Origin: an uncultured Ruminococcus sp.
GTDB lineage: Bacteria; Bacillota; Clostridia; Oscillospirales; Ruminococcaceae
Assembly: GCA_947627175.1 (NCBI GenBank)
Contig: CANQVA010000006.1
Location: 94,134 to 158,133, forward strand
Direction: 5' to 3'
Length of the DNA: 64,000 nucleotides
Shown: positions 54,574 to 62,243 of the stretch, in pieces
How positions within the stretch are numbered: the stretch's first letter is position 1
Layout of the letters: each line of letters starts with the position of its first letter
Notes under the pieces: model-generated
What the model was told of the DNA's origin: nothing
What the model saw: the letters and a program-made list of their open reading frames with translations, nothing else
Databases searched by the model: none
Made by a program: the position numbers and the translations under genes

Positions 54574-55638
54574 TTATATAAATTCTGTGCGGTTGTTTTC
54601 TTTAAGACGTGTTATAATTTTCTTTACGTCCTGAGCATTATTCTTTGAACATACAAGAACAGCATCGTCAGTATCTACAATAATAATATCTTCCGTTCCG
54701 ACAACAGCAATAAGGCGTTTTCCTCCGCATATTGTCGTGCGTTTACAGTTTTCGGCGATAACGTCGCCTTCTATATAGTTGCGGTTATCGTCTGTTTCGT
54801 TTATTCTTTCGACGGCAAGCCAACTGCCGACATCGTCCCAGCCGAAACTTCCCGGAATAGTATAAATATCAGATGCTTTTTCCATTATGCCGAAATCTAT
54901 TGATTCAGAGGGAAAAGCCTTGTATTCTTTTTCAAGAACTGTTTCAAAATTTTCCGTGCCGAAAGATTCGCCGATTTTCCGTGAACCTTCATATACTTCC
55001 GGCATGAATTTCCTGAAACATTCTTCAATTGCAGAAGTCTGCCATACAAACATACCGCTATTCCATAGATATTTTCCCGACGACAGATATTTTTTTGCCG
55101 TCCTCAAATCCGGTTTTTCGACAAATTTTTCTACTTTGTATGCATTGCCCGACTCTTCACCGAAATTTATATATCCGTAGCCGGTTTCCGCATAAGACGG
55201 TGTTATACCTATTGTTACAAGATTACTTCCTTCAGTAGCTTTTACAATGGCATTGCATAGAGTTCTTGTATAGATATTTTCGTATTTTATCAAATGGTCT
55301 GACGGAAGCACCAGCATGACGGCGTTTTCATACTTTCGTCTTATTACTGCCGATGCAAAAGCAATACACGGTGCGGTATTTCTCGCATAAGGTTCTGCAA
55401 GTATATTTTCCTGCGGAATTTCGGGGAGTTGTTCCCTTACAAGATTTTTGTATTCTGCATTTGTCACTATAAAAACGTCCTCCGCCTGAACAATAGGGCT
55501 TATTCGTTTTACTGTTTTCTGAATCATTGTTTCGCCGTCGCCCGTAAGCGAAAGAAATTGTTTAGGGTGTGAAGTTCTGCTTTTAGGCCAGAAACGTTCA
55601 CCTTTTCCGCCTGCCATTATAACTGCTGTAATTTTCAT
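54574..55638 (-). CDS. manC: Mannose-1-phosphate guanylyltransferase
   Basis: Makes GDP-mannose from mannose-1-phosphate and GTP. The 354-residue protein contains only the nucleotidyltransferase domain: MAGGKGERFWPKSRTSHPKQF, VLPSDH, YGYINFG, VEKPD and WNSGMFVW. The C-terminal phosphomannose isomerase domain found in bifunctional ManC is absent. It overlaps the priming transferase gene by 4 bases and supplies gmd downstream. Phosphomannomutase and isomerase must be encoded elsewhere. Confidence 0.94.
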   Translation of the reverse strand: MKITAVIMAGGKGERFWPKSRTSHPKQFLSLTGDGETMIQKTVKRISPIVQAEDVFIVTNAEYKNLVREQLPEIPQENILAEPYARNTAPCIAFASAVIRRKYENAVMLVLPSDHLIKYENIYTRTLCNAIVKATEGSNLVTIGITPSYAETGYGYINFGEESGNAYKVEKFVEKPDLRTAKKYLSSGKYLWNSGMFVWQTSAIEECFRKFMPEVYEGSRKIGESFGTENFETVLEKEYKAFPSESIDFGIMEKASDIYTIPGSFGWDDVGSWLAVERINETDDNRNYIEGDVIAENCKRTTICGGKRLIAVVGTEDIIIVDTDDAVLVCSKNNAQDVKKIITRLKENNRTEFI

Positions 55639-57017
55639 TTGTTGTTCTCCTCTTTGTTTTCGTTTTGATTTACTGAAATAATGCTTTCTTCTGTTTCCGC
55701 ATTGTTTTTTGCAGGAAAAAGCATGGTTTTTACAGTCATAAGAATTATCTGCAAATCCATGCGGAAAGAGTAGTTTTCTATATACATTAAATCCATTTTA
55801 AGTTTGTCATATGGTGAAGTGTCATAAACGCCCGTAACTTGTGCATAGCCTGTAAGACCTGCTTTTACTTTCAGGCGGAACTCAAATTCAGGCATCTGCT
55901 GTTTATATATTTCAGTGAGTTCGGGACGTTCGGGACGAGGACCCACTACAGACATATCACCTTTTAATATATTGAAAAGCTGTGGTAATTCATCTATTCG
56001 GAACTTTCTTAAAATTCTGCCTACAGGTGTTATGCGGTCATCATTTTCAGAAGCAAGCCTTATGCCGTTTTTTTCAGCATCGGCTATCATACTCCGAAAC
56101 TTGTATACATAAAATTCTTTGCCGTTTATTGTAAGACGTTTTTGTTTATACAATACTGTACCGCCATCGCATATTTTGACGGCAAGTGCGGAAACAACCA
56201 TTAAAGGCATAAGAAGTATAAGTGCGGTAACAGAAAATAATATATCAAAAATCCGCTTGAAAAACTGTTGTTCAAAATTAAGCCCGTAATTTCTGCAAAG
56301 CAACAGCGGAGTATCAAAAAGACGTATATCGTCACCGCCCCTTATAATAATATCGGAAATTTTCGGGGCTATATACGCACGGACTGATTTTTCAAAGCAG
56401 AATTTCAAATATCTGTTTCTCTGGTCTGCCGGAATATCGCATATTATAACGCCCTCATATTTCAGAATAAGTTCCCGTATTTTTTCAGGAGGTTCAGAAA
56501 CACTTACTGATTCACATATCATATATTTATCGACACGTTGACTCATTTTCATAACAAGTGAAGCCGCCTGTTTGCTGCCGTAAAGTATAATCAGCTTTCT
56601 TGGCGGATATATCAAAAAATACAGCCTGCCTGTCAGTAAAGTCCATACAGCAATTACTCCGTAATTTGTAAAAGTCAAGTTAATAATCGGAACGAATGCC
56701 ATAAAGTCACGACCTATAAGACTAATCATAAAATATGCAACAGTATTTACACACGTCATAGAAATCAGCTGTGAATACAGCATATCCGTCTTTTTGAGGT
56801 ATCCGAGTTTAAAACCGCCATATGCCTTGAAAAAAAGTACGATAAGTATACAGTAAATACCTATCAGAACCCAGTTTCCACGGCGATAGAACGGTAATAC
56901 TATTGATTCGCTGTAAAATTTGTACCACACAAAAGCAAACATTCCCGTAAGAATGCCTAAAAGAACAATTGCCGAGATAAACGAAATAATTCTTTTGTAT
57001 CGGTCTTTTTTATTCAT
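55635..57017 (-). CDS. Exopolysaccharide priming phosphoglycosyltransferase (WbaP/WcaJ type)
   Basis: Transfers the first sugar-phosphate to undecaprenyl phosphate. The 460-residue protein has about five N-terminal membrane helices, a degraded nucleotide-binding middle domain and the catalytic C-terminal bacterial sugar transferase domain: KRIFDILFSVTALILL (re-entrant helix), GTVLYKQKRLTINGKEFYVYKFRSM, IDELPQLFNILKGDMSVVGPRPERPE, with the Asp-Glu catalytic pair in RIDELPQ. First gene of the operon, behind a consensus promoter. The sugar added is not readable. Confidence 0.92.
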   Translation of the reverse strand: MNKKDRYKRIISFISAIVLLGILTGMFAFVWYKFYSESIVLPFYRRGNWVLIGIYCILIVLFFKAYGGFKLGYLKKTDMLYSQLISMTCVNTVAYFMISLIGRDFMAFVPIINLTFTNYGVIAVWTLLTGRLYFLIYPPRKLIILYGSKQAASLVMKMSQRVDKYMICESVSVSEPPEKIRELILKYEGVIICDIPADQRNRYLKFCFEKSVRAYIAPKISDIIIRGGDDIRLFDTPLLLCRNYGLNFEQQFFKRIFDILFSVTALILLMPLMVVSALAVKICDGGTVLYKQKRLTINGKEFYVYKFRSMIADAEKNGIRLASENDDRITPVGRILRKFRIDELPQLFNILKGDMSVVGPRPERPELTEIYKQQMPEFEFRLKVKAGLTGYAQVTGVYDTSPYDKLKMDLMYIENYSFRMDLQIILMTVKTMLFPAKNNAETEESIISVNQNENKEENNK

Positions 57018-57080
57018 AATATTTTTATTCCGGTCTGAATGCCGGTATCTCCTTTATTTTTTGCATGATTTCATAAAGTA

Positions 57081-57109
57081 ATTATATCAAATAGCGGACA
57101 GTGTGTCAA
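57081..57109 (-). promoter_or_regulatory. Consensus promoter of the exopolysaccharide operon
   Basis: Minus strand TTGACA, 17 bases, TATAAT with TGA extension. About 64 bases of leader, with no structure noticed. The 57110-57273 stretch is AT-rich and shows no gene. Confidence 0.88.
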
Positions 57110-57273
57110 TAGAATTTGCCGTATTTTACAATAATCTTTTCACATTTAGGACAATATGCACAAAAAACATTCATATAAAAGCCACTCTGAAAAAAGATAA
57201 AGTAATTTTTTAGTATATCATGTGAAAAACAGGAAATAAAAATAATTTGATATTTTAATTTTTATAAAATCCC

Positions 57274-57302
57274 TTGACAAATTATGAATTATATGATATA
57301 AT
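57274..57302 (+). promoter_or_regulatory. Consensus promoter of tRNA-Thr
   Basis: TTGACA, 17 bases, TATAAT with TGA extension, 10 bases before the tRNA. Confidence 0.9.
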
Positions 57303-57312
57303 AATAAAACAG

Positions 57313-57388
57313 GCTTGCGTAGCTCAGTTGGTAGAGCAGATCATTCGTAATGATCAGGTCGCAGGTTCAAGTCCTGTTGCAAGCTCCA
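57313..57388 (+). tRNA. tRNA-Thr, anticodon CGT
   Basis: 76 bases including an encoded CCA. The acceptor stem GCTTGCG pairs with TGCAAGC (one wobble). D-arm AGCTCAGTTGGTAGAGC, anticodon arm GATCA-TTCGTAA-TGATC with CGT at 57346-57348 (reads ACG, threonine), T-arm GCAGGTTCAAGTCCTGT. The fold is complete. Confidence 0.97.
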
Positions 57389-57396
57389 TAATAATA

Positions 57397-57437
57397 AAAA
57401 CAAGCGTTCACTGTTTTAAGGAACGCCTGTTTTTTTG
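57397..57437 (+). repeat. 41-bp direct repeat, copy 1, forming the tRNA terminator
   Basis: Contains GCGTTC / GAACGC around an 11-base loop and seven T, so it ends the tRNA transcript. It is identical to 58019-58059 except at one base (G at 57413, A at 58035). Confidence 0.93.
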
Positions 57438-57458
57438 ATTTATAAGGAGATAATGCAA

Positions 57459-58015
57459 ATGAAAATACATACCGTAATAGGCGGTGTTGACGGAGTGGGA
57501 AAAGCAGTCTGTCGGGCGTTTTATCGGCTGAAAGTACAGATTTAGGCATTATAATTGATACTGACAAAATAACCGCCGAAAAAGGCGGAAATCGTATAGA
57601 GGGCGGAAAAATTGCTGTTGAACGCATTGAAAACTGTCTTAAAATTGGCGTTAATTTTACTCAGGAAACAACGCTTTCGGGGGTGCGTACACTTAAAACC
57701 ATTTTGAAAGCACGTGAACTGAATTATTTTATTCGCCTGTATTATGTCGGTGTAAGTTCTTCTGCTGAAAGTATAAACCGCATAAAAAATCGTGTTTCAA
57801 AAGGCGGTCATGATATTCCTCAAAAAGATGTTGAACGGCGTTATAATAAACGTTTTGAGGATTTGGCAAGGGTTCTTCCATATTGTGATGAAGCGATTTT
57901 TTTCGATAATGAAAACGGTTTTGCAGAAAAAGCAGAGTATAAGAACGGTTCACTCATAACAAAAGGCGGAGATATTCCCGAATGGATAAATGAATTTAGT
58001 AAATATATAAAATAA
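57459..58015 (+). pseudogene. Frameshifted zeta-toxin-like P-loop ATPase/kinase
   Basis: From the ATG at 57459 (GGAG 9 bases upstream) the frame reads MKIHTVIGGVDGVGKAVCRA and stops early at 57540. If one A is restored in the run at 57500-57503 the Walker A becomes GGVDGVGKSSLSGVL. The frame then continues without interruption to 58015 through DTDKITAEKGG, NFTQETTLSG, NYFIRLYYVGVSSSAESI, HDIPQKDVERRYNKRF and the end FSKYIK. This layout (P-loop, Thr-rich middle, RLYYVG, RRY-RF) matches the predicted ABC-type/zeta-toxin-like ATPase family (COG4185). Two 41-bp repeats flank the gene. A sequencing error is an alternative to a true single-base deletion. Confidence 0.8.
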
Positions 58016-58018
58016 TAT

Positions 58019-58059
58019 AAAACAAGCGTTCACTATTTTAAGGAACGCCTGTTTTTTTG
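58019..58059. repeat. 41-bp direct repeat, copy 2, terminator of pseudogene and kinase gene
   Basis: Second copy, 622 bases after the first, with the same hairpin and T run; it abuts the stop codon of the convergent histidine kinase gene. Confidence 0.93.
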
Positions 58060-58061
58060 TA

Positions 58062-59885
58062 TTAAAATTTAATTTTAGCGGTAAATTCCGAATCAGTACA
58101 CGAAAGAACAAGTTTAAAACCGTTTGCATATGCAGATTTTTCCGCTATTGCAAGCCCTAAACCACTTCCCGACCGGTTACTTCTTGCCTTATCACCTTTT
58201 GCAAAAGGTTTTTTCACCTTTTCAATATCTACTTTTTTGTCTGTAGTATTTGATATTGAAAGACATTCATTGCTTATTGATATATTTATTTTTCCGTTTT
58301 CGGACGCATATTTCACGGCATTTGAAACGAGATTTTCAACTGTTGTTTCGAGAAGATGCACATTTGAATATATTTCCGCCTGTCCGTCTGTACTCACTGT
58401 TATATTTTTTTCGTCAAGCGTTATGGAATACTTTTCAACAGACTTTTCAACAATACTGTTGATATTTGTGTTTTCTTTGTGTATACCATTCATTTTATTC
58501 ATTCTGTTCAATTCAAGAGTACGTGTAATTATAGAATCTGTATATGATACGCTTTCCATAATTGATTTAAGGTATTTGTTTGTTTCGTCAGCCGAAAGAC
58601 CGCCTGAAAGTATATTTTCCGCATATCCTCCGATTACGGTTAGAGGGGTTTTCAAGTCATGTGCAAGACTGTCAGTAAGATTTTTCTGATAGTCCTCAAA
58701 CATATAGTCAGCCTGATTTTTCACATTTTTTCGCCATGCCGTGAGGAATGATATAAAAAGCATTATAAGCAGGAATATTATTACAATTTTTAAATAAAGA
58801 GGTTTTGTGACTTCATTCCATAAATCCATTTGTATAAGTACTGAAAGAACGTAATGCTTACCATCAATATATATGTTTGCATTCTGTTGAAATTCTGCTG
58901 TATTTCCGTCATATGAATAGAATTGAGTTAAACCTGAATTATAATCGCATTTTTCTTTAATATCATCAAACCATTTTTTATCTGTTCCAAAAAAATCTAA
59001 TGCGAAATATCTCGGGTAAGTATCATTTTTTATTGTGTAACGGTCAATGCCTGACAAATCAAATTCAATAAGTTCATAATCTTCATAATTTTCGGGTATG
59101 TCAATTATATATGATTTTGTTTCAATAATTTTGTCAGGTTCAGCATCGTTGAAATATGACTTTATGATACTTATATCTGTTTCATGCGGAATGAATGTTT
59201 TTTCTTCTCTGTTTACATAGGCACTTTTCATAATTATTTTTGCTGAATAATCTTCCATAGAATTATTACCCTGAAGAGAACGTGCTTTTTTAAACATTGA
59301 AATATAATCTTCTTCAAACTGTTGAAGTGTCGGAATATCTTTGTTTTCTGTATCACAAGTCGTAATTATGGCAGTATAATCTTTTTCATGAAATTCCATA
59401 TATGCTTCTAATGTCATACGGCTTGAATATACAATATTTCTGTCATCGTCTGTAATACACGACAGTTCATGGCAATTTTCGACATTATACGGGCTAATCT
59501 GATATTTTCTTTCTTCGTCTAAACATATAGTACAGCCTGAACCTGTTTTCATAAAATGAGAAATTTTTTTATAATCGGGATTTTCCGAATTTGTTTCTCT
59601 TTCAATACTATCACGAATATAATGCATAATTTCAGATACATTTAATTCAGCCTGATTGCATATTATCATTTTGCCGTACTGAAATAATCCTACAGCGAAA
59701 ACAGCCGTAAGCAATAAGCCGATAATTACGTTTTTTGTGAAAAGTTGGGTAAATGTTTTTCTTTTTCTCTTATATATATGTGACTTCTTTCTGTTCTTTT
59801 TTAATATTTTTTTGATATTATTCATATTAAAAAAAGGTATGGTAAATTCTTTTTTCAATATACTTTTATCGGGAATTTTTTTCAT
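58062..59885 (-). CDS. Membrane sensor histidine kinase
   Basis: Two-component sensor of 607 residues. N-terminal basic cytoplasmic stretch, membrane helix at about 50-72, a large external domain of about 300 residues with paired Cys (CTICLD, CHELSC), a second helix at about 375-395, then HisKA with the phosphorylated His in SLAHDLKTPLTVIGGYAENI and HATPase_c with ENLVSNAVKYAS (N box) and GSGLGLAIAEKSA (G2 box). The external sensor domain is not one I recognise. It starts 4 bases after the regulator gene. The output gene is unknown; the wall-anchored protein gene diverges nearby. Confidence 0.92.
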   Translation of the reverse strand: MKKIPDKSILKKEFTIPFFNMNNIKKILKKNRKKSHIYKRKRKTFTQLFTKNVIIGLLLTAVFAVGLFQYGKMIICNQAELNVSEIMHYIRDSIERETNSENPDYKKISHFMKTGSGCTICLDEERKYQISPYNVENCHELSCITDDDRNIVYSSRMTLEAYMEFHEKDYTAIITTCDTENKDIPTLQQFEEDYISMFKKARSLQGNNSMEDYSAKIIMKSAYVNREEKTFIPHETDISIIKSYFNDAEPDKIIETKSYIIDIPENYEDYELIEFDLSGIDRYTIKNDTYPRYFALDFFGTDKKWFDDIKEKCDYNSGLTQFYSYDGNTAEFQQNANIYIDGKHYVLSVLIQMDLWNEVTKPLYLKIVIIFLLIMLFISFLTAWRKNVKNQADYMFEDYQKNLTDSLAHDLKTPLTVIGGYAENILSGGLSADETNKYLKSIMESVSYTDSIITRTLELNRMNKMNGIHKENTNINSIVEKSVEKYSITLDEKNITVSTDGQAEIYSNVHLLETTVENLVSNAVKYASENGKINISISNECLSISNTTDKKVDIEKVKKPFAKGDKARSNRSGSGLGLAIAEKSAYANGFKLVLSCTDSEFTAKIKF

Positions 59886-59889
59886 ATTA

Positions 59890-60570
59890 TCACCTCTCAG
59901 TTATCTTATAGCCTCTTCCCACAAGTGTTTTTATCTGTCCGCCTGCACTGCCGAGGGCTTTGCGTAACTTTTTTATATGATTATCTACAACACGGTCATT
60001 TCCGAACCAGTCATAACCCCATATTCTGTCAAGCAATGTGTTTCTGTCAATAACACAGTTTTTATGTTCTATAAGATATTTAAGTATTTCAAACTCCTTG
60101 CGAGGAAGTTCTATTTCAATTCCGTCAGAGTAACAAGTCAGACTTCTTGTGTCAATAGTTATGCCCCCGCATTCTATAACACTTCTGAGCGTTTTGCCGG
60201 CATAACGCCTTGTAAGTGCATCGCATTTTGCATACAGTGCGGAAAGAAGAAACGGTTTTATAATATAGTCGTCACAGCCTGTGTCATATCCTTGAAGTAT
60301 ATCTTCTTCTCTTGCACGTGCTGTTATGAATATAACGGGAATATTGCTGTTTTTCCGTATTTTTCGGCATATTGTGAAACCGTCCGCATCGGGGAGCATT
60401 ATGTCAAGAAGGACAAGTTCATAATTTCCTACGTCACCGCCTGCAATTTCAAGTGCATCAGAACCGTTATGAACTGAAAATATGTCAGTGCCTTTGTTGG
60501 AAAAGTACTTTTCTATAATTTCACATATTTGCAAATCGTCCTCTATCAGCAGTATTTTTTTCATAATCAA
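59890..60570 (-). CDS. OmpR/PhoB-family response regulator
   Basis: DNA-binding partner of the sensor kinase. Receiver with IEDD (acidic pair), LLDIMLPDADGF (phosphoacceptor Asp), ITAR (Thr) and IIKPF (Lys); winged-helix effector with ELPRKEFEILKYLIEHKN, DRIWGYDWFGNDRVVDNHIKKLRKALG and TLVGRGYKI. Two starts are possible: TTG 60570 (5 bases from AAAGGAG) or ATG 60564 (11 bases). The VanR/CssR-like C terminus is usual for envelope-stress systems. Its promoter was not located with confidence. Confidence 0.94.
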   Translation of the reverse strand: MIMKKILLIEDDLQICEIIEKYFSNKGTDIFSVHNGSDALEIAGGDVGNYELVLLDIMLPDADGFTICRKIRKNSNIPVIFITARAREEDILQGYDTGCDDYIIKPFLLSALYAKCDALTRRYAGKTLRSVIECGGITIDTRSLTCYSDGIEIELPRKEFEILKYLIEHKNCVIDRNTLLDRIWGYDWFGNDRVVDNHIKKLRKALGSAGGQIKTLVGRGYKITER

Positions 60571-60731
60571 TGAAGCTCCTTTGATTTTATGGCTTTATTA
60601 TATCATACAAATATGTCTTTTTTATATCCTTTTCATATCTTTTTTACACATTATTTACAGTATTTGAAAGAATTGTGCAATAGTCACAAAAAACAACCGG
60701 TTTTTTTAACTTACAGACTATATAAAAATGA

Positions 60732-60760
60732 TTGAAATTTTTTAATCTTTGTGGTATAAT
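60732..60760 (+). promoter_or_regulatory. Promoter of the SPxTG protein gene
   Basis: TTGAAA, 17 bases, TATAAT with TGG extension; leader of about 90 bases. The 60571-60731 stretch holds no gene. Confidence 0.8.
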
Positions 60761-60857
60761 TGATGTAACCGGGGAGGTTGTTACAAAAATAATACCGCTC
60801 TGTTGACATAGATTACTTTTTTCAGAAACATAATATTAAAAAAAAGGGGACTTTTTT

Positions 60858-61169
60858 ATGAACAAACTGGTCAAAAGGTCATTCAGCTTTGTTGTGGCAA
60901 TGTTTATATTATTTATGTCGGTAAACATTTCAGATTCTTTTGCATCTGATTCAATTAAAAATGTTTCGGAAAATATTGAAATGGGTAATGTTATACTTCT
61001 TGCCAATGAAAATGACATTGCAACCGATGACGAAAATAAAGATAATTCAGATAATTCAACAAAGAATAACACTTCTCCCGAAACAGGCGTTGAAGATATG
61101 AGTACATTATTCTTTCTTTTGGCAATTGCGGCAACAATAGCATTTATTACGCATTCTAAAAAAGACTGA
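60858..61169 (+). CDS. Small secreted protein with SPxTG wall-sorting signal
   Basis: A 103-residue protein. Signal peptide about 1-30 (basic N terminus, then FVVAMFILFMSVNI), a short acidic Asn/Asp/Ser-rich middle (ATDDENKDNSDNSTKNN), then SPETG, a hydrophobic stretch (about 82-97) and a basic end HSKKD. That is the plan of a sortase substrate, with SPETG as a variant of LPxTG, common in Clostridia as SPxTG or NPxTG. Processed, only about 45 residues would remain on the wall. No sortase is encoded nearby. It diverges from the two-component system and may be its target (inference). Confidence 0.78.
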   Translation: MNKLVKRSFSFVVAMFILFMSVNISDSFASDSIKNVSENIEMGNVILLANENDIATDDENKDNSDNSTKNNTSPETGVEDMSTLFFLLAIAATIAFITHSKKD

Positions 61170-61185
61170 AACAAATTAGCGACAT

Positions 61186-61228
61186 CCTCCCCTACCTAAG
61201 AGGTGGGAGTCTTCTTGCCAAAGAAGGA
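61186..61228. repeat. Double hairpin resembling an IS200/IS605-type end or REP-like element
   Basis: CTCCC-ACCT pairs with AGGT-GGGAG (2-base bulge), followed by CTTCTT / AAGAAG with a 4-base loop. The sequence around GGTGGGAGTCTTCTTGCC is reminiscent of palindromic ends of IS200/IS605 elements, but no transposase is present and no T run follows. It could also be the processed 3' end of the small gene's mRNA. Confidence 0.4.
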
Positions 61229-61281
61229 TAAATTTGAGTGTTATTATGTTGTTATTTAGTTTTAAAAAAATTAAAAAAGTC

Positions 61282-61310
61282 TTGACATCAGAGAAATTTT
61301 GTGATATAAT
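61282..61310 (+). promoter_or_regulatory. Consensus promoter of the cohesin-like/dockerin gene
   Basis: TTGACA, 17 bases, TATAAT with TGA extension, 55 bases before the start codon. Confidence 0.9.
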
Positions 61311-61364
61311 AATTTAAACGAGGAATTATATATTTTCTCGAATTTTAGAAAAGAGGTTTTTATC

Positions 61365-62210
61365 ATGAAAAAATTAATTTCTGCACTTTCTGCATCAATC
61401 CTTGCATTATCTGCACTGCCAGTTGTTACAGCATCTGCTGTAAATGTTATTGATGAAGATATTCTTTCAGTTTCAGCTGAAACTCTTTCTGAATCGCTTA
61501 CCATTGATGAAACTGTAATTCCTGTCGGAGCAGTTGCTGTTACTGTAAGTGTTTCAGATAACAGCGGTTTCATTTCAACAACCGCAAAACTTGATTATGG
61601 TTCTTTTGATGTAATCACAAATGAAAAGGGAATACCTGCCGTTGTTACAGGAAATGCTACAGAGGGTTCACTTGTTACAGGAAGTGTAAACGACGGAATC
61701 GGCGTATTTACTACAATTGGTGCAAAAGAATATGATGGTGACGGAAGTCTGTTTACTTTCTATGTAAATGGAGATATTGCTGACATATCTGATATTACTG
61801 TTTCAGATTTTGAAACCATTGGTTTTGATGATATTTCAAATTCTATCAGAACTGTCAGTGCGTTAAGTAATTATGGACAATATTACAGAATTGGTGACGT
61901 AAATAATGATGGTTATATTGATGCTGTTGATTCAACAATCACAGAAGTTGCGATAGGAGAAAATGGTGGCAATAAAATTCGTGTTGCTGATGCCAACGCT
62001 GATTTACGTCGTTTCTTTGTGGAAACCACAGTGTGTGCTCAAACCGCAGATGCTAATATTTCAGGTGAGATTACAGTAACAGATGCTAATGACATTTCGC
62101 TGTATTATGCTTGCATGGCAGCACATCAAGATGAAGAAGAAGCATTACAAAGTTATAGAAACCAGACTGATGGTGGTCACTGCGGAGAATACAAATTTTA
62201 TAGGGGATAA
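61365..62210 (+). CDS. Secreted protein with cohesin-like domain and dockerin
   Basis: A 281-residue exported protein: signal peptide about 1-25, then a beta-sandwich domain (about 45-150) of cohesin type (VPVGAVAVTVSVSDNSGFIS, AKLDYGSFDVI, GSLFTFYVNGDI). A dockerin-like module follows (about 177-255) with calcium loops DVNNDGYIDAVD and DANISGEITVTD. The 35-residue separation of the loops is longer than usual. Having both modules, it could be an adaptor between scaffoldin and enzyme, or a stand-alone cell-surface protein. Strong promoter and GAGG ribosome site. The cohesin call is by pattern only. Confidence 0.72.
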   Translation: MKKLISALSASILALSALPVVTASAVNVIDEDILSVSAETLSESLTIDETVIPVGAVAVTVSVSDNSGFISTTAKLDYGSFDVITNEKGIPAVVTGNATEGSLVTGSVNDGIGVFTTIGAKEYDGDGSLFTFYVNGDIADISDITVSDFETIGFDDISNSIRTVSALSNYGQYYRIGDVNNDGYIDAVDSTITEVAIGENGGNKIRVADANADLRRFFVETTVCAQTADANISGEITVTDANDISLYYACMAAHQDEEEALQSYRNQTDGGHCGEYKFYRG

Positions 62211-62243
62211 CTATTAAACTCAAATATCTAAAGGAGTGATTTT

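Noticed and set aside
57110..57273. Hidden small RNA between the glycan operon and tRNA promoters
   Set aside because: AT-rich stretch with no stable stem or separate promoter beyond the two divergent ones.
62026..62210. Second dockerin in the cohesin-like protein
   Set aside because: The extra DANADLRR segment lacks the calcium-loop spacing; only two loops fit one dockerin.
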